A stretch of DNA of 64,000 nucleotides from Carallia brachiata (taxonomy: Eukaryota; Streptophyta; Magnoliopsida; Malpighiales; Rhizophoraceae): assembly GCA_021464245.1 (NCBI GenBank), contig JADCRB010000068.1, positions 1,057,427 to 1,121,426 on the forward strand. The letters are read 5' to 3'. The notes under the pieces were generated by a model, which saw nothing but the letters and a program-made list of their open reading frames with translations, ran no database searches and had not been told where the DNA came from. The position numbers and the translations under genes were made by a program. Below are positions 43,165 through 54,042 of the stretch, in pieces; positions within the stretch are counted from its first letter, which is position 1; each line of letters opens with the position of its first letter.

Positions 43165-43545
43165 TGGTTAAAATATAAGGTTAATGTATAAAACATCACT
43201 AACTTTGTTTAAAATAACAAATTTAGTACAAATTTTAAAAAGTAATAGTTTACTCATTTTGAATATTTTTGTAATAAATCTAATACATAATGATTTTATA
43301 TGAATAGAATCTATCAATTTCAATGACAGATTTATAAAAATATATTTATTTCGATAATATAATAATCATATATGTTAGTGTCAAACCATCAAAACAGATA
43401 AATTCTGTTTAAAATTTTCACAATGTATTAGATTTATTACCAAAAATAATTCAAAAGAGATAACCTATTACTTTTTAACATTAGTGCTAAATTTGTTATT
43501 TTAGATAAAATTAATAATATTTTTATATATTAACCCTAAAATATA
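43165..43545. mobile_element. Fold-back element, family copy 2
   Basis: The inverted arms contain TTTAAAATAACAAATTTAGTAC-like sequence on the left and GCTAAATTTGTTATTTTAG on the right. The interior shares TTTTATATGAA, TATTTATTTCGAT, ATAATCATAT and ACAGATAAATTCTGTTT in order with the element at 17,275-17,720. It is non-coding. Confidence 0.6.
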
Positions 43546-44558
43546 CATCAATTTAATCATGAGGTTTGATACGGACAGTCACTTTTTACCTTCTCTTTTA
43601 CAGATATCAATCACAAATTAACATATAAACACTTTTCAATAGTATTTCTGTAATATTTTTGACAACCAATCAACCATGCTACGTAAGTAGCAACTGTAAA
43701 AGAGAAAGTAAAAATGACTGTTACTAGCATTTCTCATTTAATTATATTAAATCTCTTAAAATTTTTAGGCGATCACCAATTAATTTCTATGTAATTTATT
43801 CAACGAGAAGAGAACGGGGAGATATATAAATACACAACATATCTTTAAATCGAAGACGAAAGTTATCTATTAATATTTTCATTTAATTTTTTCTATTAGA
43901 AAAACTTATTGCTTAACCTAAACGGGCTCTCTCTAACTGATAATAATTTTAACAAGTCTAAAATTAATACCATACATGCATAATTAAATTGATAGTTAAA
44001 AGACAGTATTTACCTTTAAAGCACAATCGCTGAAATTTAAATTTTAACTGAATGTAAAAACACTACGTAAAATCACCATTAAATTACTATTTCAAGTAAT
44101 ATATATATACTTAAATATCTGACACATTATACAACAGTATGTGACCGTCTCTAAAACTATTTTGTGACAAAAAAAAAAAAAAATCTCTTTAAATTTAAGA
44201 CCTGACTTGTCCGCTACGGTCAAGTATGCTGCTTCAAGATTACTTGACGTGCAAACTTGGAACTCCTAGGCCAATTACCGTACATAAGGGGCAACTTGTA
44301 TATATTATTATTTGATTAATTCAAATAGTTTAACCAAGAGTAAGATCATGCACGCCATACATAAAAACTAAAGTGGCACATATAATATAACACATTATAG
44401 TACAATTGAAATTTATAAAATACACAACTTAAAAAGGCGCAAACTGTCTGAGTATGAAGTCCCTAAACAGAGTCCAAACAAATATTTTCCCAAAAAAACC
44501 AAACATAGTCGGTTCTCCAAACAGCCATTCATGGATGAGAGAAGAGACTGGTATCAAG

Positions 44559-47055
44559 TTAGACATAACTGTCAATTAATGATTTCCTCATCTCATCAAC
44601 AATAGCACTAGGTTGAGCTTCCCTCAACTTGAAGACACTCTCAATGACGGAGAGTTCTGTTGCCGTGGTGTCTGACCCACAGAACGACGTCCAGTCATTG
44701 ACGACCATCCCAGCAGCTATCACTTCGCTACCACGGTTAACTGTTCCAGCAACCAATGGGACCTGTAGAAGTGTGGAAAGTTCATCCAAGTCTTCTATGG
44801 ATGTGTGTGGATGGACCTGTGCCAATACAATATTTTGGGAATGAGGGCAAGGCAGAAGGGTAAAAAACAAAGCCATGATTATAACGCCAATTCCAAAAAG
44901 AGGTAAGTTCTCTTACCAAGCCACCTCTGTTGGAGAAGGCACAATAGCTGCCCACAAGAATGTTACCAGCAATAGTTTGCCTGAAAACTTCAACACCGAG
45001 AACATCGGCAATTATCTCCTCAGTTTCCTGATCAAAGTAGCAGCAAACCAACAGAAATTAGCAATCGATATAAGCAAATTATAAGCAACTTATAAACATA
45101 TAACTAGAAGGTAGTAGCATCAGACAAATAAAAAGATCTGAAATATCCTTCCCACAAATTCAAATCGGCCATTCCAGAGAAGAGATATCAAAAGGATCTT
45201 TTGACACAGGTAGTTTGAAGCATATCAAGCAGAATTTCACAAGGAGCCATATTTCTGGTTTCTGTGATCTTCTTTACAGTATCTATTAGGCACTCACTTT
45301 TGGCAAATTTTAATCAACCAAAAAAAGCAGTGGGGGATCAGCCAGCTGGTTAAAAAAGTATCAATCTGATCACAAAACCACTTCAACATTTGAAAATCAA
45401 GTACAAATTTTCAACCAAGGATGGCATAGTGCATCTTCATCCAAGAAAATATTAAACTTGGTCCACCCCCAAATTCAAGTATCATTTCCATGACCCCACT
45501 AAAATTACCCCTAAACAAAAGCACCAGAAGAATTTAGTTCTTATTTCGAGAAAACAAAAAGGAGGTCAAACCTTACCTTGTCCAGATCAGTGTGTGCAAG
45601 AGCAACGTGATCATTGCAGGCTATGCAATTCCCCAGAGCAGACAGTCTCTCCTCTATGCGCTGAACAACGACTTTATCGGGTAAACTATTCCTCAAGTGC
45701 TGGAGTTCTTTTACAAGAAACAGCAATGCAAAAGAACATAAGGTCTCCACCAGGAAAAAATAAATAAAAACAAGGGCCAATCTGTCCTAAAGTGCAAATA
45801 TAGGTAAGTATACGAGTACCAGTTGTACCACAAAAACTAAAAGTAAATTTCCTTGCACTCATGTAATGCTTATTAAGTCAAATTGCTACCTCCATTAAGT
45901 ACGAAAAATCAAAAAGCAGCCTGTTCCTAATTCTAACCATGTTAAACCAAGAGAAATTGCAGATCTAACTCATGCAGTGCCCACAAAAGGTTCTTAAGGG
46001 ATTATTCATAAAACAAAATTTACAGCAAGGTCAGGGCCATTATTGTTTTCAGACACTCTTGGGATGATGCTCAAGCGTTTATAAATGTGTAGACTCTTAC
46101 TAAAAAGAATAAAGTGATAACAATTACGCCCAGTTACTAAGATAGTTGTTCCAAAAGACAATTCCAAACCAATAGGCAGTTAAAACAGTCAATCCCTCAA
46201 CCTTCTCATTCTCTGTCCTTTTCTTCCCAATAACCCAATATATAAGGCAAATAATCTCCGCTCAAATCATTTTGATGCATAGTTAACTGCAAGTTAAAAC
46301 CTTTAGGCTCAATGTAAGGCCACATAAGTGATAACTAGAATCGCATGGCGCATTAAAAAAAAAAAAAAAAACCCAATAATCTAATAAAGCATTAGCAGCA
46401 GGTATAATTTAGACAAATATGGCCCAAAATAAACAGAACTGTAAGCAATCTTTCAAATTTCCGAAACATCATCACAATCACCTTGGTCGGTGGTGGTGTG
46501 CGGCACAAGAAGCCCATTCTTGTTCCCTGCCAATAGTAAACACTTGCAGTAAGTAAAGCAGGAAGCACATGTGAAGAAAGTCCAATGACAATGAGCAAGG
46601 CTAAAAGGACATTGGGAATTCTCACCGGCACAGAGCCGTCCCACTATCCTGGTGCCTGCAATTGAAGTCTTAACCACAGGAATAACATCCGCTAACTCTG
46701 CCTCAAAAACACTGAAACACACAGAAAACCACAACCCATTAATCCATTCACAGCGACATCGTAATATCCTTTGTTACTTGCCATAAACAAATCAAAAAAA
46801 GTTGTGGGCTTTAACAATTTTACCTGTAAAAGCTTTCGGATCCTCCGATGGCAACTAGGCAGTACGCATTCGTCAGCTTGGAAAATACCCCAACATCGCA
46901 TGAATTCTCAAACTGAAGCCCTGCAAGCAATCAAAAAAGATCATCAGAAAATTTGAATTAAAAAAAAGGTTGAAGATCATACAACAGAGAAAAAAAAAAA
47001 AAAAAACAGTAAACAACGCCGAACGACGGTGATTGCGATACTTACTCATTGCCAT
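44559..47055 (-). CDS. EIF6: Eukaryotic translation initiation factor 6 (seven exons)
   Basis: Exons on the minus strand: 47055-47046, 46920-46824, 46711-46626, 46526-46482, 45707-45577, 45027-44917, 44816-44559; 738 nt, 245 aa, the exact family length. eIF6 binds the 60S ribosomal subunit, takes part in its nuclear maturation and keeps it from joining 40S too early. Visible family blocks are [108 protein letters not shown] and the end [10 protein letters not shown]. Together they form the five-fold pentein propeller. The first coding exon is only 10 nt (Met-Ala-Met plus one base); its splice restores MAMRLQFEN, close to the Arabidopsis N-terminus. A tandem array begins only about 125 bases upstream of the ATG, so the promoter may lie partly in that array. 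Confidence 0.96.
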
Positions 47056-47180
47056 GTTCGAAGAATTGGTCACAACTAACAATAAGATGGGCACCGAGAA
47101 TGCCTGAAACAACCTAAGAACAATCAAACAATCCTACTAAAGGAAAGGAAAATAAGGCGGCTAGGGGCAACGGGGCAAAA
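47056..47180 (-). promoter_or_regulatory. Immediate upstream region of eIF6
   Basis: About 125 bases separate the eIF6 ATG from the first tandem-array copy. The segment holds a GC-richer core (GGCGGCTAGGGGCAACGGGG on plus). No TATA box is visible, as is common for housekeeping plant genes. Its role as core promoter is inferred from position. Confidence 0.3.
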
Positions 47181-47213
47181 TTGCAGAAACCCTTGTCAGT
47201 AATTTAATTAATA

Positions 47214-47244
<31 letters not shown>

Positions 47245-47292
47245 GTAGGTAAAAAAAAAAAAATCAGTGATATTTTAACCTATTTTATTTTT

Positions 47293-47782
47293 GAGATATC
47301 AATATTTTTAATTTTAAATTTTTAAATTTTTTTACTTTTGAGTTCTAAACCTTTTTAACATTTCATTTGAGTCATAAATATTTTAATTTCTACAAAATCA
47401 GTCTTTCTGCTTACCAAAAGTAATCAATCTATTAAAAAATAATTTTAACTTTACAAAAAATTATTTAAAAAAAATTAAATATATGAATTAAATGTCTTTT
47501 CTATTAAAAATATGCATGTTACCTATTTAATTCGTATATTTGTTGATTAAAAAAATATTTAATGTGCATATTTTGTTGATGAAAAAAATATTTAATTCAT
47601 GTATTTAACCTTTTTTAAATGATTTTTGTTAAGTTAAACTCATTTATTAATCGATTGACTACTTTTTGTAACTTAAAGGACTGATGTAGCAAAAGGTTTA
47701 GGACTCAAATGAAATATCAAAAAGGTTTAGAACTCAAACGTAAAAAGAATTAAAGGTTTAGGATTAAAAATATTGATATCTC
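47293..47782. mobile_element. MITE (490 bp) inserted in array copy A
   Basis: The ends GAGATATCAATATTTTTAAT and, inverted, ATTAAAAATATTGATATCTC are perfect over 20 bases. Further in, AACATTTCATTTGAGTC on the left pairs with GACTCAAATGAAATATC on the right, so most of the element can fold back. Flanks are TTTATTTT on each side, and copies B and C carry that word once at the matching place, which defines the empty site and an 8- to 9-bp target duplication. There is no coding frame. The duplication length fits hAT- or Mutator-type MITEs. Confidence 0.82.
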
Positions 47783-48789
47783 TTTATTTTCTTCTCCTTT
47801 TTATTATTTATAAAAAAAATCTACAATCGCTAATATCGCAGTCTCAACACAGAAAGACGCCTACACGACAGAGAGAAGTGAGAAAAAAACAGAGAGAGTG
47901 GATTGAGGAGGGGGTAGAGGCTTGTAGGTGCTTGGGATGGTCGCACCTCTTTGTATTGTATGCGGATTTTCAGAACGACACCGTTCTTACATATTGTCCT
48001 TTTTTTGTATAGGTGTCTTTTACCGACAAATACTTGAACACAAGCACCTATAATATGGGTTAAGTTAAACCGACAGATATAGACACAGTCTGCATTACTC
48101 AAAACTCTCACGCACAACTCAAATTACATTAAAAAAAAAAAAAGACAGACAAACATAATTTCAAATGAATCTTAACGAATCGTTTTCATCGGAAGGAACC
48201 ATCCAAGAATATGCTTCCCTTGATACGAGATTGTGAACCCAACCCACGTGTCAATGCAATTCAAAAGATTTACTGACTTAAAGAGAGAGAGAGAGAGAGT
48301 GGAAATGGAGGAGGAAACACACACAAACCCAAAAACCAGAGCAACAAGACAGGAGGCAGGATGGAAGCACAAGATAGAGTAGACTAGGAGGAGGAGGAGT
48401 AGACTACCAACAAAAAAAAAAGGACAAGAAGAAAAACATGAAGAAGAAGGAAAAGAAGAAAGGAAAAAAAAATCACACCTGAAATGGCGTGGAAGGCAGT
48501 GGCGAGGCCGGCGGCGGCATGGTCGAACAAGTGGAAGGCAGCAGCAAAGAGGCAGATTGGTACAATGAATAGGAGATGACGACTTTTGTTTGGGGAATTT
48601 GGGATTTTCTTTTTCTTATGATAAAAAGGAATTGGGGTTTTCTCTTATTGAAAATATGGACTAAAAACAACAATGATGGGCTGAAAGCCTGAAAACTTAT
48701 TTTTTATGTTGTATAGCTAACGACATACAATAATCATATTTTGTATGTTGTATTTTTTTCCTTTTTTTTATTAAGGTATGTTGAATTTG

Positions 48790-48880
48790 ACTACCTAAAG
48801 TGGTCGTCTAGTAGTAATTTAGTATATTTCTTTCACATCTGATCCCGATTTAAGTCTTAGTGTGAGTGCTTAGAGCAATA
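48790..48880 (+). mobile_element. Possible decayed tRNA-derived SINE head within each array unit
   Basis: AGTGGTCGTCTAGTAGTAA resembles an RNA polymerase III A box. Downstream, the B-box position reads GATTTAAGTC here, AATTCGAATC in copy B (about 50,246) and GATTAGAGTC in copy C (about 51,608), all compatible with a decayed GGTTCGAGTC. The segment recurs at about 50,190 and 51,555 because it is part of the unit. No target duplication was seen. Confidence 0.35.
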
Positions 48881-51800
48881 CCAGCTTCCCTTACTCACAA
48901 TCCTTGCTGTACGGTATTAGTTTCAGACTAGTTAACACTATAGTCGGCTTTGAAGAATCACTCTCGTACTCATTGGTACTCGAGCAGTAGGTCAGCCCAT
49001 TTAGAGGTAGTTTAATGAGGTACAATAACTATAAAATGTCAGTTTCAACCCATAGCGGTATGTCACTTTATGTGTAAGACTTGCATAAACCCTTGCGAAT
49101 AATTCAATTAAGAATTAATAATAATAATAATAATAGGAAAAAATTAGAAAAATAAGTGATATTTTTAGTTTATTTTATTTTCTTCTCCTTTTTATTCTTT
49201 TTTTTTTCAAAAAAAAATCTACTATCGCTGATATCGCAGTCTCAACACAGAAAGACGCCCACACGATAGAGAGAAGGGAAAAAAAAGGAGAGTGGATTCA
49301 GGAGGGGGGGCGGAGGCTGGTGGACGCTTGGGATGGTCGCACCTCTTTGTATTGTACGTGGATTTTTGGAAGGACACCGTTCTTACTTGTTGTCTTTTTT
49401 TGTATATGTGTCCTTTTCCGACAGATATTTGAACTCAAGCACCCATAATATTTGTCAGACTTAACCCGACAGATATAGAGACACACTCTGCATTACTCAA
49501 AACTCTCACGCACAACTCAAATTACATTTAAAAAAGAAAAAGACAAACAGACATAATTTCAGATGAATCTTCAATGAATCGTTTTCATCGGAAGGAACCA
49601 TCCAAGAATCTTCTTCCCTTGATACGAGATTATGAACCCAACCCACGTGCCAATGCAATTCAAAAGATTTACTGACTTAAAGAGAGAGAAAGAGAGAGAG
49701 AGGAGAAGAGATGGAGGAGGAAACACACACAAACCCAAAAATCGGAGCAACAAGACAAGAGGCAAGATGGAAGCACAAGACAAAGCAGACTAGGAGGAGA
49801 AAGAGTATACTAACCAACAAAAAAAAAAGGACAAGAAAAAAAACATGAAGAAGAAGAAAGGAAAAAAAATCGCACGTGATATAGCGTGGAAGGTTGTGGC
49901 GCGGAGGCAGCGGCTTGGTCGAATAAGTGGAAGGTAACAGCGGAGAGGCGGATTGGTACAACGAATAGGAGAGGACGACTTTTGTTTGGGGAATTTGGGG
50001 TTTTCTTTTTCTTATGATAAAACGTAATTGGGTTTTCTCTTATTGAAAATAGGGACTAAAAACAACAATGATGGGCTAAAAGCCTGAAAACGTATTTTTT
50101 ATGTTGTATAGCTAACGGCATACAATAATCATATTTTGTATGTTGTATTTGTTTTTTTTTTTTTTTTTATTAAGGTATGTTGTATTTGACTACCTGAAGT
50201 GGTCGTCTAGTAGTAAGTTAGTATATTTTTTCACGTTTGATCCAATTCGAATCTTAGTGTCAGTGCTTAGGGCAATATCAGCCTCCCTTACTCACAAACC
50301 TTGTGGCACGATATTAGTTTCAGACTCGTTAACACTATAGTAGCTTGGAAAGTCACTCTCGTACTCATTGGTACTAGAATGGTAGGTCTGCCATTTAGAG
50401 GTAGTTTAATGAGGTACAATAACTATAAAATGTCAGTTTCAACCCATATCGGTATGTCACTTTATGTGTAAGACTTGCATAAATCCTTGCGAATAATTCA
50501 ATCAAGAATTAATAATAATAATAATAATTGAAAAAAATTAGAAAAATAAGTGATATTTTAGTTTACTTTATTTTCTTCTCCTTTTTATTCTTTTTAAATA
50601 TATATATATATATATATAATCGCTGATATTGCAGTCTCAACACAGAAAGACGCCCACACGACAGAGAGAAGGGAAAAAAAAAATGAGAGTGGGTTCAAGA
50701 GGGTGGAGGTTAGTGGGCGTTTGGGATGGTCGCGCCTCTTGTGTTGTACGCGAATTTTCAGAATGACACCGTTCTTACTTATTGTCCCCTTTTTTGTATA
50801 GGTGTCCTTTACTGACAGATATTTGAACTCAGCACCCATATTATTGGTCAGACTTAACCCAACAGATATAGAGACCACTTGCATTACTCAAAACTCTCAC
50901 GCACAACTCAAATTACATTTAAAAAAAGAAAAAGACAGACAGACATAATTTCAGATGAATCTTCAATGAATCGTTTTCATCGGAAGGAACCATCCAAGAA
51001 TCTTCTTCCCTTGATACGAGATTGTGAACCCAACCCACGTGCCAATGCAATTCAAAAGATTTACTGATTTAAAGAGAGAGAGAGGAGTAGAGATGGAGGA
51101 GGAGACACACACAAACCCAAAAATCGGAGCAACAAGACAAGAGGCAAGATGGAAGCACAAGACAAAGCAGACTAGAGGAGGAAGAGTAGACTAACCAACA
51201 AAAAAAAAAAAGGACAAAAGAAGAAGAAAGGAAAAAAAAATTGCACTGATATGGTGTGGAAAGCAGTGGTCGGGCGGCGACAGCTTAGTCAAACAAGTGG
51301 AAGGCAGCAACGGAGAGGCAGATTGGTACAACGAATAGGAGAGGACGACTTTTGTTTGGGGAATTTGAGGTTTTCTTTTTCTTATGATAAAAAGGAATTG
51401 AGGTTTTTTCTTATTGAAAATAGGGACCAAACAACAACGATGGGCTGAAAGCCTGCAAATGTATTTTTTTTTTGTATAGCTAACGTACAAATAATCATAT
51501 TTTATATGTTGCATTTTTTTACTTTTTTTTTATTAAGGTATGTTGTATTTGACTACCTAAAATGGTCGTTTAATGGTAATTTAGTATATTTCTTTCACGT
51601 CTGATCCGATTAGAGTCTTAGTGTCAATGCTTAGGGCAATACCAGCCTCCCTTACTCACAAACGTTGCGACACGGTATTAATTTTAGACTCGTTAACACC
51701 ATAGTCGGCTTGATAGAGTCACTCTCGGATTCAATGGTACTCGAGCGGTGGGTCTGCCCATTTAGAAGTAGTTGAAGGAGGTACAACAACTATAAAATGT

Positions 51801-52019
51801 CAGTTTAATCCAGAGATTCGACGAGCGACATACCAGCGATAGATCTTTTTTCTCTGTTGAAAAAAAAACATATGTTTTATTTTCTATGCTTAATTTTTAT
51901 ACAATAATCTTTTTTTAATGGTTTTTTAGCTAACGACATGCAATAATCATATATTTTTATTTCATCTCATTTTCTTGTATAGAAAAACACAATCCAATTC
52001 AAGCAAGGAAAAAAAAAAA

Positions 52020-52760
52020 AAAGTCAGTTGCCTCTTTAGTGTGTGTCTAGTTGCGCTATCGTGCACCGAAAGGTTGCTAGTCTGCTCTATCACTCGTTGT
52101 ATTATTTGTGCTCCTTATGGGCTCTAGTTTCAGGTAGTTTTTTGGTTGTTGTGGTCTTGTTGGGTCCTTCTTTGGCATGTGCTGCTTGATTTTCAACTTT
52201 AGGGTTGTAGGGTTTTGTTTCCCCCACCTTGCTCAGTCGCTCCCTTCCTTTCGGTGGGTGGAGTGGTGGAGGAGGGAAGGTTTTGAAGCTGTTAGGTGCC
52301 CATGTAAAGCTGGAGTCATTTCTGATCGAGTCCGCTCCGTCTTTGTTGACCTTTCAGTCGTTGTTTTTGTCTTGGTTCCCGTATGGCTGGTTTGCCTTTG
52401 CCCTGTGACTTTGGTTTCTGTGTCTTTGTCGCCGTTGGCCCTTGAGGCCTTGTTGCCTTAGTTGGTGATCGAGAGTTTTGCCGCTATGTGTGGTGGTGGG
52501 ACTGGAGGCTTTTAGCTTCTGATTTCTTTTCCCTTCTTGTGAGCCTCTCTTTTACTTGGGTTATGGGGCCTGAGCTTCTTTGGTTTGGCGAGTGGCTGTT
52601 GAGTTAGGCTAGGTTGCATGTATTAGAGTAATTAATTGGTTTTTACCCTGTAATGTTGGGGTGAGCTTTTTAGGATGGCCCTTCATGTACCTATTATAAA
52701 TTTAATGTTATCTAATTTCCTTTCTCATAAGAAATAAAATAAAATAAAATAAAGCAAAAA
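52020..52760 (+). mobile_element. Probable 3' part of a LINE-like retroposon
   Basis: This G/T-rich, AT-poor block differs sharply from its flanks. It has no long intact frame, is full of stop-interrupted short frames, and ends in a (AAAT)n-type tail (ATAAAATAAAATAAAATAAAG). That pattern suits the 3' untranslated end of an L1-type LINE or a processed transcript. No protein domain or clear target duplication was found. Confidence 0.35.
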
Positions 52761-52825
52761 AAAAATCAATCCTACGTCTTACATCATTCAAAATATTGCA
52801 ATAATATAAGAAAACTTAAAATCTA

Positions 52826-53347
52826 ATGTTGTGTTTGTTTTCGCGTTGGAATACAAAAAGAAAAGTAAAGAATTTCTTTCCCATGTTTGGGAATATGACA
52901 GGAAAAACTATAAATTTTGAAGCTAACAAATCAAGTGACAAAAGTAAAAAAAAAAAATGGTCAGTAAAGTGAAATAATTTTTCTTTTTTAATAAACGAAA
53001 TTACCTAAATAGACGTGATGACGTGACTAGAGGAAAAAAAAAAACCAAGCCAGCATGGACGAGGTGGCCAACGTGCATTTACAACATAGATTTTCTACAT
53101 AGTGACAAAATTAAAAATATTATTCAAGTCAACAGGATAGTATGATAATTTTATATATTATTATTTTTTAATCACTTTTTTATACAATCTAAACATTTAA
53201 TTCACTTTTTAATCATTTTTTCCGCACATAATCATAATCTATTCAAATAACAGATTCATTCATTTTTTTTCTCACAACTTTCTTATCAAATCATTTTCTT
53301 TCTCATCACTTTCTTTCCTATCAAATTCTTACAATCCAAACAGAACA
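52826..53347. mobile_element. Possible MITE with ATGTT(G/C)TGTTTG ends
   Basis: The left end ATGTTGTGTTTG and, inverted, the right end ATGTTCTGTTTG form 12-base inverted repeats with one mismatch. The right subterminal part has repeated TTTCTTTCTCA-like words. The whole is non-coding. No target duplication was resolved. Confidence 0.4.
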
Positions 53348-53582
53348 TAAGAGATTAAAAAATTCTACCTAAGAAGCCCTAATCGGCCAACAAAAGGAGA
53401 ATTATATAAAACGGAAAATGATTTGCAACATAATTTTGTTGTTTTGGAGCAAATACGTCGCATACCACTATTGCTAAAGATGTACCTTTTTTTTTATTTT
53501 GATGGACTTGCAAAATATGCAATAGTCTTTGCAGGTATACTTTGATCCCCTAAAAGGAAGAGACATAAACAAAGGGGAGGGG

Positions 53583-53585
<3 letters not shown>

Positions 53586-53630
<45 letters not shown>
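53586..53630 (+). repeat. 45-base poly-G run
   Basis: An uninterrupted run of 45 G follows a G-rich GGGGAGGGG leader. Open frames across it on both strands encode only poly-Gly or poly-Pro and are not genes. True length is uncertain in any assembly. Confidence 0.9.
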
Positions 53631-53631
<1 letters not shown>

Positions 53632-54042
53632 AACATGGGAAGGGATGCAGCAAGCACAACATTGTTAAGAAAGGCGACTCACGACCTTTTAAACTAAACT
53701 TGGATCTCATCCAAGCACCTTTCCAAGGCATGGATGCAACTAAGAGTCTGATACATAGGAAAGTTGATTGCTAACTTCATAAACTACTTTAAACCATTGA
53801 TAGGAACTGCATAAAGGTTTCACCCTAAATTCTTATTCTAAGTTACAAACTACGGAGAAACAAAATCCAACAGTTTGATACCCTCAGAACAGGAAGCTAT
53901 TAAACTTAATAACAAACCGATAATGTTCCAGACGCCGAAGCCACATGACGACTTGAGCATGAAAAAGACCCATAAGGGGCCGGTATTTCATGCAAGATAA
54001 CAACACGTGCATCAGTACTCATCGGACATGTTTGTTGAATGC

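Larger units (their letters stand above)
39610..44558. other. AT-rich intergenic DNA
   Basis: No gene is recognised over almost 5 kb. It contains a GC-rich-ended MITE (41,253-41,700), a GC-rich island at about 41,040-41,160 without a coding frame, and a second copy of a fold-back family (43,165-43,545). Remaining sequence is AT-rich with homopolymer runs. Confidence 0.5.
47181..51810. repeat. Three-copy tandem array of a ~1.4-kb unit of unknown origin
   Basis: Copies: A 47,181-49,080 (about 1.4 kb without its MITE), B 49,081-50,474 (1,394 bp), C 50,475 to about 51,810 (about 1,336 bp, end truncated). Each unit holds, in order, an AAACCCTTG- or AAATCCTTG-type start, an ATA-repeat, ATCGCNNATATNGCAGTCTC, a GAGA-rich block, GACACCGTTCTTAC, ATCGTTTTCATCGGAAGGAA, the GTGAACCCAACCCACGTG stretch, a second GA-rich block, and an AGTGGTCGTCTAGTAGTAA segment. 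On the minus strand every copy keeps an open frame of about 65 codons ending LLNCI(D/G)TWVGF...SYQGK(H/K)ILGWFLPMKTI(R/H) at 48,172-48,372, 49,571-49,783 and 50,963-51,160. I do not recognise a protein family. Similarity across all parts suggests recent duplication rather than selection on that frame. Confidence 0.85.

Noticed and set aside
47830..51514. Minus-strand frames repeated in the tandem array as a possible novel small-protein family
   Set aside because: The non-coding parts of the unit are conserved to a similar degree, so duplication alone explains the shared frames. There is no consistent start or splice pattern across copies.
53474..53774. Frames encoding poly-Pro or poly-Gly
   Set aside because: They are translations of the 45-base G run and its flanks and have no coding features.
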